DNA of 64,000 nucleotides from Glandiceps talaboti. Taxonomy: Eukaryota > Hemichordata > Enteropneusta > Spengelidae. How positions within the stretch are numbered: the stretch's first letter is position 1; every line of letters begins with the position of its first letter. A model generated the notes under the pieces. That model was not told where the DNA came from, ran no database searches, and saw nothing but the letters and a program-made list of their open reading frames with translations. Below are positions 23,607 through 39,600 of the stretch, piece by piece. The stretch lies in contig NC_135560.1 in assembly GCF_964340395.1 (NCBI RefSeq), forward strand, positions 14,834,598 through 14,898,597. The letters run 5' to 3'. The translations under genes were made by a program, and so were the position numbers.

Positions 23607-26298
23607 TGTCTCTCCTCTCCAACTCCTTGTAAAACGGCACATTTAAATAGTCCTTAAAACTAGGTAATATTCGATCATCACTTCTCATATATTATTAACC
23701 GAAACGTTATAAGATCAATATAAAAACCTGTGTACAACCAACATCACCAAATATCCAATATTGTCGATAAAACTAACAATGTTTCATTCTCTAGGCTTTA
23801 GAATGAATATGTCGCACACAGTTAAACCACAATTATTCGCTAGTCATGCTGTCAAATAACTCGGCCTGCGTTCACTATCAATAATTTCAAGCGACATGTA
23901 TAACTATACATTACATGAATTAATGTTGACAAAAAGTGTTTCAAGATTATTTCTAAACGGTGTTACACTGTAATTGCATTTTTTAGCTAAAATAATAAAC
24001 CTGTCTGAATTCGATCAAAGCGTTATTAAGTTTGATGTAGGTCAGCTAATGAATGAGAACATATACATATTAAAGTCCTCTGCCCTTAGAATGGACATTT
24101 GATGTTTACATCAATCAAATTGCATCCCTTGCTTTAAGTCAACCCCTATTTAAGTAATATGCGAGCTGATGTGATATGTCGACTATGGTTTCTAGAAAAT
24201 GATTTGTTATCATACATCAATATCACTAGCATAGTATTTTATCACAAACAAGTGGTTCGTTGCCATTGTGTTGTTCGATTTTATTTATAGATAGAAGTTA
24301 CTCTAACAAATTTCAAAATTGGCTATCCCTAAACTCAGGTGAAAGCTGTCTCGATGAGAAGAAGGGACATATATATTTATATTCTGGAATTGATTTTGTA
24401 TATATCTAGTTTGAATACACGGGGTCAGAGAACGTGTTTGCGTTTGATTGGCCAACACGAATCGAATGAATAGGACATATATTTTTTACGCGATGCTATG
24501 TGTTTTATGTCTGGAAATCAATATTTTAGTATTGCTCATGTTCTTAGTTTTCTTTGTTTGGGTAAAAATGATGATTGATCATGAGATGACAGTTATGTTG
24601 GGGGAGCGGCAGCGGCGGTGATTGTGTTGGTAGTAGCAGCGATAGTGGTAGTATAAGTCAGGTGACCCAATAGTGACTGTTGACGGTGATGGTCGTGATA
24701 ATGAACTTGGTGGCGGCTATAATGGTCGATTGTACACATTATGACTTAGAGTGAATTTTAACTTTTTTTGTCATAGCTAGTAAAACAAGTATTTGTAGCA
24801 TTCATGGTCATAATATAAGGGATAGTTTGGTAAAATAAACAACACACGGGAGTCATGTGATCATGTTACCTCTGACTATTTGTATCATGATATGAGCCAC
24901 TTTACACTGTGTGTTATATATATACACGCGCAGCTTCTGATGTAAATAGCAAGAACAGTTTGCTTTTATCATTGAACCATAACGGTCAATTAGGTCAATA
25001 CGAATCGTAATACTGAATTCGATCATGCTACAAAATAGCACTAGTGTATAACATAAACATGTACACTGAATATTATACAGTTCAAGAGATTGGTACAAAT
25101 GACGTACCTGTACCATAGAACGACCGCTAGCCAAAATTGATAAGAAGAACATGTGACAGGCATACATGCATGCATGTACATGTAAGTAGTTAAAGGTGTA
25201 ATCATGTAAGGTTTTGAAGAAGTTATAGCCAATATGGTCAAAAATTAAAAATAACCCTGAAGAAATGTGGATGTAGACACTTGAATTGAATTGAGTTCCT
25301 ATAAAATTCGGCCAAAATGCTGACAGACACGCACACAGACAGACGTACAGACGGAAACATTGTCATAGGTCCTCAAGGGTTGGAATTAGAAAGGTTTTAA
25401 TGGACTGCAATATAAGCTAAAAATTCATCCGTTCATGTCATGCCTAGATATAATCAAATGAATATAATCACTAAAGCTCTGTTACTCTAGACTTTATGAC
25501 CACTAATCAAAGTTCTATTAGAATGAAGGTTGAGAAATTCAAGGTTCTGATCTCTCCTCGAACTCCAAAATATTAAATTTAACTTAGTCGGTAAAAACAA
25601 AGTCATTAAATAGAAAAAAATCCCAGAATATGTAACTATAACATGGCCCTTGGAGTAATTTCATTAGACAGATTTGTTTAGATACATCATTATTTAATCC
25701 ATTCTGTGTTGCAAGCGGAGTCCTATGAAAAACATGTTCCTTCGAGCTTAATGTATTATTCATTGCAATGATGACATATTTCATTTATTCTGCACACGAG
25801 TGTGTCAAGAAATTCTCTTTTGGAATAAAGGAAACCGTTCACGACGCAAAGTCTACAGAAAGAAAATATATGTGAATTCAGTAAAGTATATATCGATCTT
25901 TCGATATCGGGGGGGGGGGGGGGGTCAGTGGACGTCCATCCTCTGATCTTAGAACTGTTTACATTGTAATTGAAAGTTGAGTTGTGGCTGCTGCTCACGG
26001 CACTTGTGTCAAATTTAATATTTCGTATATATCACCAAGATGAATAAATAAAAAGAAAACATTGTGTAGGTTTTCTGACACTAAGCACAAGATGGGGAAC
26101 AAATATATAAAGCGCCATCACGTGACTTTTACAACTCATTACGTGTGGTTTAACCATATGATTCCGAATCTGACATCAGAATCGCATAACCATGCATGAA
26201 AAGAAACTTAAAATTAGCATTTACTTGTGAATATATTTCGGTATATATTGTTACAGATTGTAATAAGTAACTTGAATACTTGTTCTATTTGTCGGACA

Positions 26299-26474
<176 letters not shown>

Positions 26475-29400
26475 ACACATGTATGTTACTACTGGATTAG
26501 CTCTACCATGATAATAACGAAAATCGTCTTAGCATTAAATGTGATAACGGCATACGAATTTTCAAACACGCATCATAATTTGCCACAATGAAAAAAATGA
26601 AAATGCGACATCATCAAACTTTTAATCTTGTGTGGTCGTAATAGGTAATTTATAATTTACAGTAAACCGATTTAATGTGAGTATGTTTCCGTCGTCAGTT
26701 ACTAACGGTTGTTAGGTTTGATGGACTCGTTATATATAAAATGTTAGTTTTTTCCTGGGTCAAATTACCTTCCTAATACGTATTAATACGTTACATTACG
26801 GTATTAAAGTTAATTTTTTCCCATGAACTTAACGCGCTTTCCAAATTTCTATTTGGTGACGTAGTATATAAGCTAAGTATATTGAAATTGTTGCTCTGTC
26901 ATGATCACTATACGCACATGTACACGTACATTAGTAGCATTTTGTAAGCCCCCCCCCCCCCCCTCCCCAAGAGGATGTATTGTGAATCACAGAGCTATGT
27001 ATAATATGATGAGAAAGAAACTACGTCGCTTGCTGGTCATTTCAAATCGTGTTAGTATTTAATTATGATTGTTATATGGAAATTGTTTCCCTCTCCAGGA
27101 ACGATATTACCTACTTTTGAAAAGGAGACGTGTTTTATCGATTGCATTTCATGTTATCATCGTGGGTTGTTATGATTAAGACATTTCTTAGCATTGATGA
27201 TACTAGTAAAGCGCCAAACAAACTGTTATTTTAGAGTGTTATTTTACATTTGTCGTTCATAGAAATTATTACAAATGTCAGCAATTATTACAAATGTCGG
27301 CTGTACATGGTGTTCAGTCAAGTTATAAATGTAAACAACATATCAATTCAACGAGCTGAGCACTGGGTTGATTACTTGCAAAAAAATTATTTGAAAATAG
27401 ATCGCAAGATGTTTTAAATCGTATTCCATTGCATTGTTTTATTTTCACCAATCTATGATGACTAATAAACGTACACTTACAGACAGTAAAGTTACAATAG
27501 TAAAGGACATGACAAATATAGCCCTGACAGAGCTAATGAGACGCCTTGCCCCCCCTTACTTGATTAAACATTACCTCAGTACAGTTTAAAGTGCATAACA
27601 TTACAGTCGGCAAAAATGTATCGAAAAAATTACAAATCTGAATATTATTTGCATATGAATTAATCATCAAAACATACTCATTGGAAAATTAATACTTGCA
27701 TAGTTGATTAAACTATGTAAAAATAAATTAGAAATTTAGGCAAACGTGTAATATTATAGTAATTTCCTTTTGAACAGAACTCTGCATAAAAAAGAAATCT
27801 GAATATTAGTAGATTGCGTGAATACGCCTAAACTTGTAATATAAATGAAAGCCTACTGTGAATTTCTTGCTCCATGTGTTGTATCCAATCACGTATCACG
27901 TGGGAAATTGGTGGTCAGTTCAAACTCATGTTCGCACCTGTTATCAATTATCAAAGTTGGCCGAGAGAACTTGAGTTTTCAAGCAGCTGACAATACACTA
28001 TTGTACGGTAATACACTGTACGAATTGTTGTATTACAGTTGCCCTTGTACACAACAGCTGAATATGTGGATGATATACTGTTAGCTCCTTCTTGTCTATT
28101 TTGTTTCGAATTTTGCTAAATCACATTAATCTTCAGAGATCTTAAAAATAAACATAAATTTCAGATGGCACACCTTCATTACGGAAATAAAGTTCATATT
28201 TCATTCAACCTCGAACACATAAAACTATAAAAACAGTCGTTATGATCAATAGACTCATAACTGGCCAACATTATTTGGACCAAAATTCTCTCTGGAAGTA
28301 CATTTTAAACAGAACTTGATCACTACAGAATTCCTAGCAACAAGGAGCTTGCCCTTAGCAACAGTAAAGAGAGTTTATAACTGATAAGAAATGGAACATC
28401 TCTAGTGCTGAGGTAGAGTTTTGTTTTCATCCCAGACTTAAGTTCATCATTGAAATATTTATGTATTTAAGGTTCATTTTAATCAAAGATTAGAACGCTA
28501 CTGATGCAAAGAAACATAAATTATGTCATGAAACAGATCACCGCCTTGCGAGACAGAAATGTAATTTTTTTATGGGAATTGTGACGTCATCAGTTTTGTT
28601 CCAGGTGACGTTGTAATTATTGTAATTTCGAACTATTATGCATATTTTACAGACTTAATTAATAATGTGACTTATAAATTTCCTTTTACGTAAAACCAAA
28701 ATCACGAGAAATGCTAAACATCTGCACGACATTAATCTAACAAAACCTTGCTTCGTTTCAAGTTTCATTGGACATGTTCAACTGAGTCATGGATTGCTAA
28801 ACCGCTGAACGACAGACTGTCCGGTATATAGATCCCCAAAACACGACTTACGTGTATAGCAATTCGGAAATGATAACATATGGCAGAAGTGCTGATTGAA
28901 ACGTGTAAAATGCGTTCGTACCAACGCATCAGGACACGGGTCTTTAAAAACCCCTTGTCAGATTATAACTGAAATTTGTTGGGGGAAGCGTTGTCTGAGG
29001 GCTCCCGTACTTTTTCTATATGTTTCTTATTGTAACACATGGGTCGGTCGATCGGTTAGAAAAAAAAAGTAAAAAATAAAAGTGTATGAGTGCATGTTGG
29101 TGATACTTTCAATTCAGTATACAGTCTGAATGACACAGAAATGACAATTAAAATGGAAAGGAAACTTTGCCATCTGACAATAAAAGATGTTGTAATTTTC
29201 TTTATAACCCTGCCGTGGAGGGCGTCGATTTTTTTTTTAATTTCACCAGCATGAAGAAATGTATAGATGCATAGAGAAACATAGTATTCAGTAAGACCAC
29301 CCTGATAGAGCTATTATATAGAAAACGTTAGCTCAGAACACACCGCCAAAAAATGTCATGTCTAATCCACAAAAAAGCCTTGGGACTGAATCATGGCTCT

Positions 29401-30572
29401 TTAAGACTGTTGATTTTTTGAATCCGAAGTATTCTTACATAGCTTAACGTCTGTCTTGTGGCATTTGTTTGTATTCTTGTGATATATTGATATCACTTGT
29501 GATAGATGTATATATAGTCCTAGCCCATGTTTTACAGTACTAAGTTGAAATGTTGAACAGGTGTGTGAGATTTACATCTTGGCAAGTTGATTTTCTTAAT
29601 CAGTTAATATCACGTTTGGTGCCTGGAGTGGTAAGGAATGACTAAGACAATATGACACGAGAGTCTGTACCATGTCACGTTATTTAATCAAAACACTCTT
29701 GACAAGGCAGTCAGACATACTTGTGACGCTGTTTCAAAAGTAATTACCCTAAGTTGTGTGTTTTTGACGTGAAACAGGTTGCACGTAACCTTGGATGGAC
29801 CTTAATAGAGAAACAGTATTAAATTCTATTACATGATACTTCCAAATGTGGGAATTTTTGTATATTGTTTATTCGCAAGGTCTAAAAGCTCGCGCATGCG
29901 CTTAGAACATCTGATAATATACAATGTATGCATTGATGTATTTTTTAAACCAGTACTACTATGGAATATTGTTCTGGTAGACGGAACGTCCTGCGTAAAA
30001 CTGGGTGCTACTAGTATACAATGGTTTAGAAAAAAAATATTTTGTTTGTTAGTTTGACATTTACGATGTATGCATGTACATTGTATAGTCTTCACTGTCA
30101 AACATCTGCCTCGAGGTATTTACTCTATATTGAAAAGGTAGCCATTGCAGATCAAATTTGCAATCTGTTGCCACTATGTGAATGGTTTTTCTTAATATAT
30201 GGTGATAAAATAAGGTGCCTGTGGGAGATGTCTAACTTAAAAGACTATTAATTTAATATCTTAAATCTAATAAAATCGAAGTACGGTACAACTATAGCAC
30301 CCAATAATATATGGTTACGTATAATTTGTAACTACATCATTCAGTGAGCCCATAGAGTTTATTTGATGATTGTTTGAACACCTCGGAATTTACTTATTAG
30401 GTTACAAGAGAGGACCCTATATGCGAGTATATCTAGTGTACGCCGACATGAGACATCATATCCACTGGGATATGACTAGGAAAAGTACAAACACTAGAAC
30501 GCGTCATTTGCTTGTCAACTCAAGGTTGAAGAAAGCTCTTTGTAACGCGGAAATCGACAATGTTCATCAATG

Positions 30573-30600
30573 CATAATAATAATAATAATAATAATAATA

Positions 30601-30631
<31 letters not shown>

Positions 30632-30760
30632 TGTATGTATGTATGTATGTATGTATGTATGTATGTATGTATGTATGTATGTATGTATGTATGTATTTAT
30701 TTATTTATTTATTTATGTATTTATTTATGTATGTATGTTTGTTTGTTTGTTTGTTTGTTT
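30573..30760. repeat. (ATA)n-(ATGT)n-(ATTT)n-(GTTT)n compound microsatellite
   Basis: An ATA run (30573-30602) is followed by about 22 ATGT units, then TTTA, TTTATGTA and TTTG units. Confidence 0.97.
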
Positions 30761-32876
30761 ATCTGCAGGCCTCAAACCACCAGTTTCCACTTTCATGGGT
30801 AATGTGAAAGTGATAACTTTGAAAATAAATTTCAAGCCTTCAATCTTAAGGTGAATAAAAGTCGACAAAGTGTACAGAAAACTTACATTAATTCATTCAT
30901 TCCAGACTAACTGAGTGTCCTTATTGCAAGGATCGATTTTCACCGCCCATTCCAAACCGATGTGTTTGTTTAGCTACTTCTGTTTTCATTCAATGGTATA
31001 ATACATGTATGCATGAAAGGAAACGTGACCGTGCTTACATAGCAACAGGAACTAAATATACCAAAGTCCAATGTTGGTCATATATATATATATGCAATCA
31101 TCAGCTTTTTATACGGTACGGTGTTATTTTTAGATTCATGAGATGACACAACATACAGAAATGACATCACTGACACATCAGAAGCGAATTGATGAAAGGT
31201 TTACTCAGTTGCCGCAGATGTACAACAAATAGTATAAGTATGTACGAGAAATCGATCTACCAGAGCTTTTACAAAACACGGCCGTAGGTTTGCCGTAGCC
31301 ATGTCGTCATCCTCACCGTCTTTTTCTGTTTAAGGTCACCTCGAAAAGTCAATTTTAAATGAAATATGGCTTAACACATGACAGCGATTTAATAAAACTG
31401 GTGCAAAAAAGTGGAAACAGATATTAAAAGTAGTGCACTGTACCAGAATGTTTTACCTTGTGTTCAAGGGCATAACAGTTTACGATGATTGCTTCCAGTG
31501 CACTTTTAAAGTTTAGGGAGACGATAAAGGTGTCACATTCTATCAGGAGGACGCGATGTGAATGTACAACTACACAAATGGTGTGTGCACTGTGTAAATA
31601 CACAATGTTGCCAAAGATGTGAACGTGAATGTCCAATATTACAAATTGGAGAAGTAGGGTAGGTGAGACCAGTAAGAATTCATTTCTGATCTTCCATACA
31701 TATATATATAACGTAACAATTGTTGCCTTAAGAATCTCAATTGACTTACTTTGATATAATGGAACGGTTTTACATATCTAAGATGAAACTGCCAGCTAAA
31801 GCGCCGCGCGGTGCATACATGGTTGATGTGTTACTGAAAGTTCGACATGTATGTTTTTGGACAACTCGAAAACAGATGACGGCGATGTGTGGTCGCCATC
31901 AAAGACTACAAAATGGATTGAACAGACGAGACCTCGGGACATTATGTCGCTGTTGCATGTCATAATCAGTTAGTAAGGGCACACGTGGAATAGGAATATG
32001 CGAATCTCTTCTGAAGGTTTTATCATGATGTATTTCTGTGGCGACGACCGATAGTTTAATCTTTCAGCCACATTGTACTTTTCATGCCGAAGTTATGATA
32101 TCTTGAAGAGCTGACACCTGTAACCAAGTCAAATTGTCTGACCCTATATAACGAAAACCGTACTCTCAATACAAAAACACTTCAGGACGAAGTATTACTT
32201 ACATCGAACAATGTCTAACAATATATGGACATGTAAATTGATACTTTGATCATTATTTGACAGGCCTTCAGATGGATTGTCCGATTTAAACGAAATATTT
32301 CACCATGTAACATGAATAACTGATATAATTTACAAGTGTTGTAAGGTTATGAATTGTGTTGCATCAGAAGGATGTTTATTGACTGAAGGTCAAAGTTTGT
32401 ATATTTGGCTGTCCTTCTTGTAACTTAGGCTTAATAACATATAGCTAATTTCATATGATATCAGATGAATATGAAGTAATGAAAACCCTATTATTCTCGC
32501 TTGATTTATTTGGAATTCATTAAACAATGTGTGAATTAAGATTCTGTAATGCATTGCTATGACCTTGCCAATGACCTTGAAGTTCGATGTAATTCCTTTT
32601 AATCCGTCGTTGACGGTTACTCGTACCAGGATAAATACAACCGGCCGACTAGACAGTGCAAGTTATTTTGTACTTTGTAACGCAGAAAACGTAAAATACG
32701 GCATTATAGAATATTGGCATTAGAAGACTACTAGCATAGGGATATTTAATTTCAGAAAAAACAACCACAGCTTTTGTATGGTCAGACTAGACACTTATGC
32801 TTTGAAACTTAAAAAAACACACATCTTTGATAAGTTATTTCCAGATCCTTGTATTTTACTAAATCTTACTTTATGA

Positions 32877-32968
32877 TCGAATGAATGAATGAATCAATCA
32901 ATCAATCAATCAATCAATGAATGGATGGATGGATGGATGAATGAATGAATGCATGAATGAATGAATGA
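32877..32968. repeat. (GAAT)n / (CAAT)n / (GGAT)n tetranucleotide repeat
   Basis: About 90 bp of GAAT, CAAT and GGAT units in successive blocks. Confidence 0.93.
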
Positions 32969-35822
32969 AATTTATTTCACCACTGAGATAACAAAAATAA
33001 GCTAAACTTTCAAAGAACATACATATAATACAAATATACAAAATCAATACAAAAGAAATACATAATTGTTATCTGATGTGATGGAAATACTTCCAGCGAA
33101 TCTAGCTAGTCTTCTCCATGACCAGTACAATTTCTACATAATTTTCTACTTTAAGTAAGAAAATCAAATGAGATGACATCCAGGGTTAGATCCGAGACTT
33201 ACTTTATTCCCTATTCCAAAACTGCAGTGCATTTGATGGATATTACGAAATTTGAAATTTGAATTTTTCTTGTCAAAATGGGTACTGTAACAGCATTTCT
33301 GAAGTAGGTGTAACTAACACATTTTAAAAATATAATTTACTACACATGAACACAATGATTTATTTATACGTACAGGTAATACGCAATGCATATTGAGTTT
33401 GTTTGAAAATAGTTGATATTCATACGGAAATGTAAAAACCTCAATCATGTAACAGGAGAGTTTAAGACATAATCTATGAGACAGTGTTAACACCTGACCT
33501 ATTTTTAGGGTTTATTTTTAGCAAATGTGATACACCAAATTTTCAAGTTGTGGTTATCTCTTTTAAAAGCTACGCTTTACTAGTGAAAATACTGCCAAAC
33601 ATAATAATTGTTCCCCAATGTTTTTGAAGTGCTGAATTTTTGTTAGCAAAGTATCAAAAAATGTAGTGGAATAAAAATAGATCAGAAGGTGTTGATCGCG
33701 CGTTAAAGTCTCTGAGTGTTGCCGCTCTTATTTTTAAGAGTTGATATTTTAAATGGCGAAGGCGATTTTCAAGACTGTCGCAATGATAGTACTAGTGGTG
33801 GTGATTTAATGGTAGCGGAAGTGGTTACTCAAGTGAAGCAAGATGTGATCTGAACAACATTACAAACTGTGACTTATGTGTGTGTGTCATCATAGACAAT
33901 ATGCTCCTTGCGGTAACTCTATCCAATTCATAGGGCATCGTCGTATGCCGTGACAAAGAAGATTGATATTGTGATATCTTTTAATCCAATTCTACCGATA
34001 GACAAAATTGCTATCGTTGTTTGCTGTAATCCAAGCATGTCGGGATGAAGGACACAGCTGTCCGAAGGATGACAGGTCTTGACGGTGGAACACTTATGGT
34101 TAAATTCTCCTGACCAGCAGCCGAACTGTTGGAGCCAAAAAGGTTAAAGACACGCCATAGTCTAGTTATGCGACTTACTTTATTTTATTTCATCGGGTGT
34201 CATGAAGGATTTGTGACGACTCATGCCATGCATACATAGATTAGTTAGCAGGAGGGCGAATAAAAGTCACGCTGCACTTTTTCAATAAATCCAATTTATC
34301 ATAAAGGCATGTCATATGTTGCTGTCCATCTTTTGAACAAAAAAAAAGACTGTCATTGCGCCCTCTACAGGGAAGCGTTTTTATATACTTTTTAAATTGT
34401 GATCGTTGCCAGGTATCTTGAGTAGTACAAGCAAGTAGGCAGTCATATATAAGCTAAGACAGGCAGCTTGCAATACCAGATTTTTAACAGGGGAGACTAA
34501 TTCGTCTACTTATCGATTGCTTCAAGTATTATTAATTGTGTGTACGCCGTAGTTGAGGACTGCATAAACAAAAGGGCATATCATTGACTCAGTTTCCTAA
34601 CAAATAATTGGTAAGTGGAATTTTATTAAGTCTGTTCCTGTCGATCACCACTTTCCCGGTGTCTCCCGGCAACAACTGCCGGGGTTTTAATTACCAGATA
34701 ATGTTAATGTCTTCGTGAACGCATCATCGTATTAAACAGGTATATGCACTTGCTTGTTTTTGTTACAATGTAATGCTGACACGAAAACCTCAATGTTTAG
34801 AAAAAAGAACCACAATTTGATTCACCATTTCTTTGTCTTACTATGTATATGCATTATTTAGATGTTCCTATCGATCGATCCTTCAATATGTATCCCTGTT
34901 GTAATTAAATAAGACAAGTCTTTGAATAAAGTTATTTCAAGTCAGGAATTTTGACATTGACAATTACGATATAGGAACCTGTTTTGTTTTGATGAGTTGA
35001 ATAATCTAATGTGATATTATAAGAATGAACTTTCTTCGTTGATGGATCAATGTTGAGAAATCGTTTAGTGAAGGATAAATGGTGATTAGCCAGGTATTGT
35101 AAACGTCAGTTCCTAAAAATGAGGAGACTCATAATTCTCGATTAAAGTTCCAGTTCGCATATTTATGACACATTACATCAAATTATAGCATCACATCCAA
35201 CGTCATTAAAGATGGTGTAAATAACATCGTCGTCGACCACTATCCTCTTTATGGCAACAATGATTCACGTATACGCTTCGTTGCATCAGCGGAAGAAATA
35301 AGCTGAGGCTTGCGAGAATAAGGTACCTCAATATTGAGTCACTCTTTAATAATATAGCTAGGGATATAGCTTTAAGCGTCGGATTTCATAGCAGGCATCA
35401 CTATGGTTACATTGATCACTTCATTTGATATTCACTTTCTTCATACGTAATTTCTTGCTAAGTGTAATTGTCCGTGAAATACTCGTCGTCATTAAAAGTG
35501 TCGTATGTTTGGTATGACATGTCGTCACAGCCGCAACTTAAGCAAATTTGCCAACAATCCAACAACGTCAAATACGACTCGAATTCATACTAAAAACGTT
35601 GTTTTACAATAAAATTACACGTATCATTTATTGTGGGCATCTTCTTAAAGTCAAAACACCACAATATACTGAGGTATTGCAATATAACTACAGATGAGAT
35701 ACATATTTCATGTAAACTTTACCGTTTGATGTTACCTAACGTTCTATCATAAATTTTAGCGTTATTATTTTATGAGTGGTTCAGTGTGAATAAACGATAT
35801 CAGTGGACACCATCAGACGAAC

Positions 35823-36300
35823 ATATCTTATAATTTGTACTGCGCATGCTGTATATACATAGTTTGTACTAAAATGACCTGGCTAGAGTTCATACATTGA
35901 AATTTGTATTTCGGTTATACAGTCTTGGCATTGATGTTGTAAGAATGTGGACATTGCGGTTCAAAATATACAGTGTTAATCGTAATACAATTGCAGAAGT
36001 AATTATTGTAAGGGTAGTTGAGTCGATGTAGATATATATCGGAAATGCCTTTGTACACATTAAAGGTCGCGTGACCGTTCATTTAACATTATGTGATGAT
36101 GACACAAACTACCAGCTTTAGACGACGTGTTCATTTTGAATTCATCAAATGTCAGACCTTAATGCATTAAGACTTCACACCTTGTATATTCTTTCCACCA
36201 TTCAGAAGCAAATAGCTTGTATATCATAATTGCATACAAAGTTAACCTAATAAGGCTTGGAATCATTACGACAATACACACATACAAACATGCTTAGCGC

Positions 36301-36365
<65 letters not shown>

Positions 36366-36637
36366 CAAATACACTTTAATATAACAAGACGTACATTGAC
36401 ATGCGTACACACATACATACATACATACATACATACATACATACATACATACATACATACATACATACATACATACATACGTACATACATACATACATAC
36501 ATACATACATACATAAATACATAAATACAAACATACATACATACATACATACATACATACATACATACATACATACATACATACATACATACATGCATAC
36601 ATACATACATACATACATATATACATACATACATGCA

Positions 36638-36671
<34 letters not shown>

Positions 36672-36852
36672 CATGCATGCATGCATGCATTCATGCATGC
36701 ATACACACATACATACATACATACATACATACATACATACATACATTCATACATACATACATACATACATACATACATACATACATACATACATACATAC
36801 ATACATACATACATACATACATACAGCATGCGCAGTACAAATTATAAGATAT
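35823..36852. repeat. 32-bp perfect inverted repeat enclosing a tetranucleotide array
   Basis: The arm 35823-35854 and the arm 36821-36852 are exact reverse complements over 32 bp. Both contain the core ACTGCGCATGCTGTAT or its complement. Weaker similarity continues outward for some tens of bases. The (CAGA)n and (CATA)n arrays fill the right half of the interior, and the right arm begins exactly where the CATA array ends. It could be a foldback element or two inverted copies of one interspersed repeat. Confidence 0.7.
36299..36826. repeat. (CAGA)n and (CATA)n arrays
   Basis: About 16 CAGA units (36299-36364), a 36-bp unique spacer, then over 400 bp of CATA units with CATG, GTAC and AAATA variants. 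Long open frames in both directions are artefacts. Confidence 0.98.
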
Positions 36853-37088
36853 ATCGTTTGTACAATCAGCCCAAATTACAACATCGTGTTCACTTAATGG
36901 ACCAATGTTAGTTGCTTTAGAATCAATATTACCCATGACAACATTGAATTATTACCCTTGACAACATTGAATTATTTATCAAATTAGGTCGTAGGTTAAC
37001 TGAGTTGAAGAAAAGGTAATTGTATAGTATTACAGTATGTCTCATTTATTGCCATACAAGGGATATAAACATAATAGATTAGATTATC

Positions 37089-37091
<3 letters not shown>

Positions 37092-37159
<68 letters not shown>

Positions 37160-37199
37160 GTATATATATATATTATAAACATATATATGATATGTTGTC

Positions 37200-37278
<79 letters not shown>

Positions 37279-37398
37279 GTTTATATTAATAATTGTTTAT
37301 GATCGTAAGGCCATTTGTTGTCGCACACTCTTTATGTAATATTTAAAACAAATATAATAAAATGGAGAATATTATGTATTATTATGTATGCACGTATG

Positions 37399-37467
<69 letters not shown>
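37092..37467. repeat. Three (TA)n tracts
   Basis: TA runs at 37092-37172, about 37202-37278 and 37399-37467, with short unique spacers. The frames crossing them are artefacts. Confidence 0.97.
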
Positions 37468-37469
<2 letters not shown>

Positions 37470-38929
37470 ATATTGTCTGGATTGTGCATTCTGCTGCGAA
37501 ATAGATAACATTCTGAATATACAATTGACCTTGATGTTCATCTTTAAGGTCAGATATCAAAGTAGTGACATTTCTCGCATTTCACAGTCTACGCATGTTT
37601 ACCTAAGTTATATAGAAGACAGCTACAACAGCAGACAACAGCAAGTGTATTGCTATGTAAGCATTACTATTACATAGCGTAGTGTATACCACTCAAAAGT
37701 CAAATTGTTATGAATGAACCCAAACGTTGGGACTTTTGTCTCCAGGAAAGACTTATTACTTTAAATTTGGATATAAATGCATAAAGAAAACAGAAGAGAT
37801 TTTCCCGGGCCCACTTCATTCTATGTCTGTTTTCATGAGTGGTACAATTGATAAATTGGAGCACATATGGCACCAAAAAAAATATGTTCAAAAACGTTCC
37901 AATTACGCAAATGATATTTCATAGTAATTATAAGTTTAAGACAAATAAAACTTACTTATATTTGAATTTTAATCTCCTTAATTCTTCAGAAAATATTGAT
38001 ATCCCAAGAACTAAAGATTAAATGTATATTTTTTGACGTAAAAGTCATCAAATACCCGGAATATTTAGCAAGGTTAAGTACCAAATCTAATTACATTGAA
38101 AGGAATCGGCATATAATAGTTAGGAAATTTCTAGGAAATATTGATGCGATTAGAAAGCTGCCATTATCGATTTTTTGATATAATCTTCAGATTCCACACA
38201 TAGATACAATTCTGTAGTCTTTACAGCCCTAATGCACATTTCCTCGCAACCAAATATAATTTGTCATATGACTTGACATAAACGTTCGATGTGCTCTTTG
38301 CCTGGGGTCTGAACTTGTCAGACATATCTTCTGAAGTCTTAATATGTATAGACAAAAAGCCTTAGACTGGATATAAATCTAACCTTCCATTACAAATTTG
38401 TCTACCCTTTTGATCTCTGGAAAAAGTGATAATGTTATATTCAGGTGGCATATAACGCTTTAATTTGGGAGAGACATGAGTAATAATCCGGTGAACTAAT
38501 ATTGCTGTATGATATCCCCAAATGTGGTGTAAATAACACATGCACAAACATATTCAAACTAAATCTCTCTTCTAACGTTTTAACTCTTAATGACTAAGGA
38601 GCGGTACTGTATTCCGTAGTGACTTTGTTGCTAAATGAATTTTCCACTAGTAGTTAAACATCAGTTGTCCACGTATTCATGCCTAGACGTGTAGTAGCTA
38701 GTATCACTTAATTACAACCTTTATGTACACGTATTAAGATGTAGAAGACAAGTATCAAAACATGAGGTATAACCGTGAATTGTTGATTATTTCAAAGAGC
38801 GGTAGTATGACGATTTTACATCTTCAAATTTCATTCATTCTGCTTTTCTACTGATACCTTCATAATTAACTTGAGCAACATATACCAATAAGACTCAAAC
38901 TAACTTAAACGCATAATGAGATACTGTTA

Positions 38930-39168
38930 TGTATGTATGTATGTATGTATGTATGTATGTATGTATGTATGTATGTATGTATGTATGTGTGTGTGCATGT
39001 ATGTATGTATGTATGTATGTATGCATGTATGTATGTATGTATGTATGTATGTATGTATGTATGTATGTATGTATGTATGTATGTATTTATGCATGTGTGT
39101 ATGCATGTGTGTGTATGTGTGTGTATGTGTGTGTGTATGTATGTGTGTGTGTGTGTGTGTGTGTGTGC

Positions 39169-39212
<44 letters not shown>
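38930..39212. repeat. (ATGT)n to (GT)n microsatellite
   Basis: About 160 bp of ATGT units with single interruptions changes gradually into (GT)n with GC variants up to 39212. Confidence 0.98.
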
Positions 39213-39214
<2 letters not shown>

Positions 39215-39600
39215 TTGTAAACGCGTTGACCTTTACTGAAATCCCCATGTTATACAATGTTTGGCTAAACCCAATTTAAATGTTATATATTGTGGTCAAA
39301 TATCAAGTTTTTATATTTTTATATCAGTATGATTTTATTTATTTTCTAACACTTCCATCATCACCGGTGTCAAACACATTCTGAATCTTGGTGAGTATGA
39401 TTCCTGTCAGATTTCCCTTGTCAATTTGTTATTTGGCACAATCACATCAGTGAGATGATATGCGGACTAAGACATTTATTAGAAGAGTAAACCAGAATAG
39501 CCTTCATTCAAATCATTTGATTTACATAAGTACTCTTTTAGTTGTTCAGAACCTACCTCTATAATATTTTCTATATACTAGACTCTAAATAGACTTGTCG

